NCBI GenBank assembly: GCA_011389655.1
Contig: JAABTX010000024.1
Coordinates: forward strand, 1-37,915
Source of the DNA: Thioalkalivibrio sp.
GTDB lineage: Bacteria; Pseudomonadota; Gammaproteobacteria; Ectothiorhodospirales; Ectothiorhodospiraceae
Direction of reading: 5' to 3'
Length of the DNA: 37,915 nt
Positions within the stretch are counted from its first letter, which is position 1. Each line of letters begins with the position of its first letter. A program made the translations under genes and the position numbers. The notes below the pieces were generated by a model that did not search any database, had not been told where the DNA came from, and saw only the letters and a program-made list of their open reading frames with translations. Positions 34,281 to 37,915 of the stretch are shown here, in pieces.

Positions 34281-35912
34281 ATGAATCGCCTGCTGGTCGA
34301 ACGCGCGACGTCCGAGCCGCTGTCGGGGGCCGTGGTGGCACCGCATCACCTCGCCGCCCGCGCGGGTGCCGAGGTGCTGGCCGAGGGTGGCAACGCGCTC
34401 GAGGCGATGATCGCGGCCGCCGCCAGCATCGCGGTGGTGTACCCCCACATGAACGGCCTCGGCGGCGACGGCTTCTGGCTGCTGCAGGCCCCGGGCGAAC
34501 CCGCCCGCGCGATCGAGGCCTGCGGATATGCCGGGGCCCGGGCCGATCGCGAGTGGTACCGTGCTCGCGGTCTCGCGGCCATCCCGCATCGGGGCGGCCC
34601 GGCCGCCTGCACCGTCGCGGGTACCGTGGCTGGCTGGCAGGTCGCATACGAGTGGTCGCGGCGGCACTGGGGCGGCCGGTTGCCCCTGCACCGGCTGCTT
34701 GCGGGCGCGCACGAACAGGCGGTACAGGGATTTGCCGTGAGCGCCTCGCAGTTCCGGACCCTCGAGGACAAGGCCGACGAATTGCGGGGGCGCGCCTCCT
34801 TCGACTCGGTCTTCTGCCCGCAAGGCCGCATCCCCGCCGCTGGAACGGTCTTCCGCCAGCCGGACCTGGGCGCAGTACTCGAACGGCTCGGTCGCGCCGG
34901 CTGTGGCGACTTCTACCACGGCGAGATCGCCACGACACTGGCCGCGGGCCTGGCGGCCCAGGGGAGCCCGCTGCAGGCCGGAGATCTGGCCGGCTTCACC
35001 GCCCGGATGGTCTCTCCCCTGGAGCTGGCCACGCCCGTGGGAACCCTTGTGAACCTGCCGCCCCCGACGCAGGGGATCGCGTCGTTGCTGATCCTCGGCA
35101 TCTACCAGCAGCTCCTCGCGCAATCGCCCCACCCCGCCGACGGGATCGATTACGTGCACACGCTGGTCGAGGCCACCAAGGCCGCCTTCCGGGTTCGTGA
35201 CGCCCTGGTCACCGACCCGGACCACCTCCCGGAAGACCCGGCGCGGTATCTCACCGCCGACGCCATCGCCCGCCTGGCGGCCCAGGTGGATCCGTTGCAC
35301 GCGGCGCCGTGGCCGAGCCCTCCCGCCGGCGGCGACACCGTCTGGCTGGGCGCGATGGACGCCTTCGGCAATCAGGTGAGCTTCATCCAGAGCCTCTATC
35401 ACGAATTCGGTTCCGGCGTGGTTGCACCGGGAACGGGCATTGTCTGGCAGAACCGCGGGCACGGCTTTTCGCTGGATGCCCGGTCGCTCAATCCGCTGCA
35501 GCCGGGGCGGCGGCCCTTCCACACCCTGAATCCGGCGGGCGCCCGGTTGCTGGACGGACGTTCGCTGGTCTACGGCACCATGGGCGGGGAAGGCCAGCCC
35601 CAGACACAGGCCGCCATCTTCAGCCGTGTCATCCTCCACGGTCAGGATCCTGCCCACGCGATCGCCTCGCCGCGCTGGCTTCTCGGCCGTACCTGGGGCC
35701 GGGGCACGGACTCGCTGAAGGTGGAGGACGATCTGCCCGCCGAGGTGGTCAGCGGTCTGCGCGCCCGCGGCCACACGATCGACCGGGTGCCGGCCCGCAA
35801 CTCGATGATGGGACACGCAGGCCTGCTGCTGCGCGATCCCGAGGGCCGGGTCAGCGGTGCCTCCGATCCCCGCTGCGACGGTGCGGTGGCCGGAGTCCCG
35901 GCGCCGGCCTGA
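34281..35912 (+). CDS. gamma-glutamyltransferase family protein
   Basis: This 543-residue protein belongs to the Ntn-hydrolase gamma-glutamyltransferase family. The N-terminal part shows GAVVAPHHLAARAGAEVLAEGGNALEA and NGLGGDGFWL; NLPPPTQGIASLLIL follows. The probable self-cleavage and nucleophile residue is T353 (GGDTVWLGAMDAFGNQVSFIQS), then the FGSGVVAPGTGIVWQNRG and GTMGGEGQPQTQ motifs. It has no signal peptide, so it is probably cytoplasmic, unlike periplasmic GGT. Relatives include amide hydrolases such as oxamate amidohydrolase, and the true substrate cannot be told from sequence. The ATG at 34281 was chosen because the protein then starts right at the family domain. Confidence 0.85.
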   Translation: MNRLLVERATSEPLSGAVVAPHHLAARAGAEVLAEGGNALEAMIAAAASIAVVYPHMNGLGGDGFWLLQAPGEPARAIEACGYAGARADREWYRARGLAAIPHRGGPAACTVAGTVAGWQVAYEWSRRHWGGRLPLHRLLAGAHEQAVQGFAVSASQFRTLEDKADELRGRASFDSVFCPQGRIPAAGTVFRQPDLGAVLERLGRAGCGDFYHGEIATTLAAGLAAQGSPLQAGDLAGFTARMVSPLELATPVGTLVNLPPPTQGIASLLILGIYQQLLAQSPHPADGIDYVHTLVEATKAAFRVRDALVTDPDHLPEDPARYLTADAIARLAAQVDPLHAAPWPSPPAGGDTVWLGAMDAFGNQVSFIQSLYHEFGSGVVAPGTGIVWQNRGHGFSLDARSLNPLQPGRRPFHTLNPAGARLLDGRSLVYGTMGGEGQPQTQAAIFSRVILHGQDPAHAIASPRWLLGRTWGRGTDSLKVEDDLPAEVVSGLRARGHTIDRVPARNSMMGHAGLLLRDPEGRVSGASDPRCDGAVAGVPAPA

Positions 35913-35928
35913 CCAATGCGCTGAAGAC

Positions 35929-35953
35929 CCCGCGGCCACCAGAGGTCTGCGGG
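35929..35953 (+). terminator. weak stem-loop after the GGT-like gene
   Basis: CCCGC at 35929-35933 can pair with GCGGG at 35949-35953, with inner ACC/GGT pairing around AGA. No T-tract follows. I see no gene in the rest of the gap 35913-36187. Confidence 0.25.
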
Positions 35954-36187
35954 CGCCTTGCTGTCGAGTGCCGCAGTCCGCCCCGCCGGCGATCTCGCCG
36001 CAGGACATCCGCGGGTTCTTCGTCAGCAGCCGCCGGACTCGCGTTTCGATGCGCATCGGTGCAGTCTGGTGAGGCCATGTCGAGACGGTGATCCCGGTTC
36101 CGGCCCGGCACAACGCGGCGTACGGACATCCACGGAATCACCAAGGCTCGATCACGCGCTCAACGGCAAATCCCGGAGGTGCGACGA

Positions 36188-36982
36188 ATGCCGGAACTCC
36201 CCGACGTACAGGTCTTCAGGGAATATCTCGACGCGACCTCGCTGCACCAGCGCATCGCACGCGTCGACGTGCGACGCGAGAAGGTGCTGGAGAACCTGTC
36301 GGCGCGGGCGCTGCAGCAGCGGCTAGCGGGCCGATCGCTGGAATCGACGCGTCGTCACGGAAAACACCTGTTTGTCCGGGTCGGCGACGACGGCTGGCTC
36401 GTGCTGCATTTCGGCATGACGGGGTATCCCGACTATTCGAGCGCGGAGGACCCCCCGCGGCACACCCGCGTGCTCTTGCGGTTCGACAACGGATTCCATC
36501 TGGCCTACGTCAGTCAGCGCATGATCGGCAGGCTCGACTGGACGGATGATCCCGGGGAATTCATCGAGCGGCATCGCCTGGGGATCGACGCCCTCGACGA
36601 CCGCCTCGATGCCGGGCGGTTCCGGGAGGCGATCGGCCGCAAACGCGGGAGCATCAAGTCCGCCCTGATGGATCAGGGAACCATTGCCGGCCTCGGAAAC
36701 GTCTATACGGATGAGATCCTCTTTCAGGCGGGGGTCCACCCCCGGGCAGCGGCCTCCGACATGGATGCAACGACCTTGACGGAGATCCATCGGCAGATGC
36801 GGCGCGTTGTGCAGTCCGCGATCAAGGCGCGGGCGCAGCCAGAGCGAATGCCGAAGGACTTCCTCACTCCGCGCCGCGGTGCCGACGACGCGACGTGTCC
36901 CCGTTGTGGAAAACCGCTTGAACGGGAAAAGGTTTCGGGCCGCACCGCGTATTTCTGCCCGACCTGCCAGGCGATGCACTGA
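36188..36982 (+). CDS. Fpg/Nei family DNA glycosylase
   Basis: This 264-residue base-excision repair enzyme starts MPELPDV, so after Met removal it has the catalytic Pro and Glu. The conserved Lys lies in RRHGKHLFVRV, and GTIAGLGNVYTDEILFQAGVHPR is the helix-two-turn-helix signature. The C-terminal zinc finger is CPRCGKPL...CPTC with the DNA-binding loop SGRTAYF. The usual DPRRFG-type strand of MutM is replaced by SQRMIGRL, so it may be a divergent subfamily rather than classical MutM. GGAGG sits before the ATG at 36188. polX follows 13 bases downstream, suggesting a repair operon. Confidence 0.92.
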   Translation: MPELPDVQVFREYLDATSLHQRIARVDVRREKVLENLSARALQQRLAGRSLESTRRHGKHLFVRVGDDGWLVLHFGMTGYPDYSSAEDPPRHTRVLLRFDNGFHLAYVSQRMIGRLDWTDDPGEFIERHRLGIDALDDRLDAGRFREAIGRKRGSIKSALMDQGTIAGLGNVYTDEILFQAGVHPRAAASDMDATTLTEIHRQMRRVVQSAIKARAQPERMPKDFLTPRRGADDATCPRCGKPLEREKVSGRTAYFCPTCQAMH

Positions 36983-36995
36983 GTGGGAGAGAGCA

Positions 36996-37915
36996 ATGCC
37001 GATCCACAACAAGCAGGTGGCGGAGCAGTTCAGTCGCCTAGCCGATCTGCTGGAGATCCAGGGGGCGAACACGTTTCGCGTGCGTGCCTACCGCAATGCC
37101 GCGCAGACCGTTGAATCGCTGCCGCGCGATGCGCAGGAGATGCTGGATGATGGCGAGGACCTCTCTGAATTGCCTGGAATCGGTGCCGATCTTGCCGGCA
37201 AGATCGAGGAAATAATAAAGAACGGGGAACTGGCGCTGCTGCAGGAAACCGAGGAGCAGACCACCGCGGAACTCGGCGAGATGATGAAGCTTCCCGGCGT
37301 TGGCCCCAAGAGGGTGAAGGCCATCCACGACGCACTCGGCGTCGAGTCGCTGGGCCAGCTGAAGGAAGCAGCCGAGAAGCGCCAGGTGCGGCAACTCGAG
37401 GGGTTCGGAAGGAAGACCGAAGCGATGATCCTGCGGGAGATCGAACGCAGGAAGGACCACGAACAGCGCACCAAGCTGTCCTCCGTCGATCCCATCGCCC
37501 GCTCGCTGGAACAATATCTCTCCGGGATCGACGGGGTGAAAAAGGTGGTGGTCGCGGGAAGCTATCGGCGTCGGAAGGAAACGGTCGGCGATCTCGATAT
37601 CCTGATCACCTGCAAGGACGACTCCCCGGTGATGGACCGCTTCGTCGAGTACGACGAGATCGAGGAGGTGGTGGAGCATGGCAGGACGCGCTCCATGGTG
37701 ATCCTGCAGTCGGGCCTGCAGGTCGATCTGCGGGTCATGCCGGAGGTCTGCTACGGGGCTGCCCTGTACTACTTCACCGGCTCGAAGGCACACAACATCG
37801 CCGTGCGCAGGATTGCCCAGGAAGAGGGCCTGAAGATCAACGAATACGGTGTGTTCAGAGGCGAAGACCGCATTGCCGGCGCAACGGAGGAGGAAGTCTT
37901 CCAGCAGGTGGGACT
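36996..37915 (+). CDS. polX: DNA polymerase/3'-5' exonuclease PolX (5' part)
   Basis: The first 306 residues of a family X DNA polymerase are present; the gene runs off the window. Helix-hairpin-helix motifs are visible in LPGIGADLAGKIEEI, LPGVGPKRVKAIHDAL and LEGFGRKTEAM. The nucleotidyltransferase signature GSYRRRKETVGDLDILI supplies two catalytic aspartates, and VDLRVM the third; the TGSKAHNIAVRRIA motif is the dNTP-binding part. The PHP phosphoesterase domain expected at the C-terminus is outside the window. GGGAGAG precedes the ATG. The role is gap filling in base-excision repair, in keeping with the glycosylase gene just upstream. Confidence 0.95.
   Translation, partial: MPIHNKQVAEQFSRLADLLEIQGANTFRVRAYRNAAQTVESLPRDAQEMLDDGEDLSELPGIGADLAGKIEEIIKNGELALLQETEEQTTAELGEMMKLPGVGPKRVKAIHDALGVESLGQLKEAAEKRQVRQLEGFGRKTEAMILREIERRKDHEQRTKLSSVDPIARSLEQYLSGIDGVKKVVVAGSYRRRKETVGDLDILITCKDDSPVMDRFVEYDEIEEVVEHGRTRSMVILQSGLQVDLRVMPEVCYGAALYYFTGSKAHNIAVRRIAQEEGLKINEYGVFRGEDRIAGATEEEVFQQVG

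Noticed and set aside
1-37915. tRNA, rRNA, phage or defence genes
   Set aside because: I looked through the gaps between genes and saw no cloverleaf-like tRNA, rRNA segment, integrase, transposase or known defence motif. The gaps are short and mostly accounted for.

Overview
The window is a GC-rich, gene-dense piece of a gammaproteobacterial chromosome with almost entirely housekeeping content. Several syntenies point there: mrdA-rodA-mltB-rlpA-dac-ybeD-lipB as in pseudomonads and relatives, lptD-surA-pdxA-rsmA-apaG-apaH as in enterics and pseudomonads, a ydbH-ydbL pair, and cbb3 oxidase genes with fixGH and hemN. Base composition, REP-like doublets and a persulfide dioxygenase would suit an Ectothiorhodospiraceae/Chromatiales-type organism, but that is inference and no rRNA or other taxonomic marker is present.

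Layout. 1-4780 (+): the 3' end of ccoO, then ccoQ, ccoP, a strong terminator, ccoG/rdxA, fixH and hemN, covering microaerobic respiration, its assembly and oxygen-independent heme synthesis. 4781-5085: two tandem REP-like doublets and a terminator. 5086-5817 (-): a TIGR02001-type outer-membrane protein behind a very good sigma-54 promoter and an NtrC-like site. 6173-9172 (+): a SAM methyltransferase with a regulatory domain, a cyclopropane fatty acid synthase and a small membrane protein. 9200-14227 (-): a YihY/BrkB membrane protein, a YdbL-like lipoprotein, a YdbH-like envelope lipid-transport protein, and a persulfide dioxygenase. 14382-16355 (+): an IbaG/BolA-like protein coupled to a HEXXH protein of unknown role, then lipA.

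16359-25320 (-): a long cell-wall operon read as ppa, mrdA, rodA, mltB, rlpA, dacC, dat, ybeD, lipB, mostly with four-base ATGA overlaps. It joins peptidoglycan elongation (PBP2/RodA), trimming (MltB, RlpA, DacC), D-amino acid supply (Dat) and lipoate attachment (LipB). Between ybeD and lipB lies a MITE-like element bounded by CTAG. One CTAG is the ybeD stop codon, and an extra copy of the terminal repeat forms a 48-bp near-palindrome over the possible lipB ATG.

25586-33393 (+): lptD, surA, pdxA, rsmA, glk, apaG, apaH. Outer-membrane biogenesis, vitamin B6 synthesis, rRNA methylation and Ap4A hydrolysis are tightly packed, with a glucokinase gene wedged between rsmA and apaG. 33515-37915 (+): an uncharacterised membrane protein, a gamma-glutamyltransferase-like enzyme, an Fpg/Nei-family glycosylase and the start of PolX, a DNA-repair pair.

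I found no CRISPR array, tRNA, rRNA, prophage, transposase gene or obvious defence island. The most interesting signals are regulatory or structural: the sigma-54/NtrC promoter, the CTAG-bounded element with its hairpin over lipB, the HEXXH gene coupled to ibaG, and the ydbH-ydbL locus lacking ynbE.
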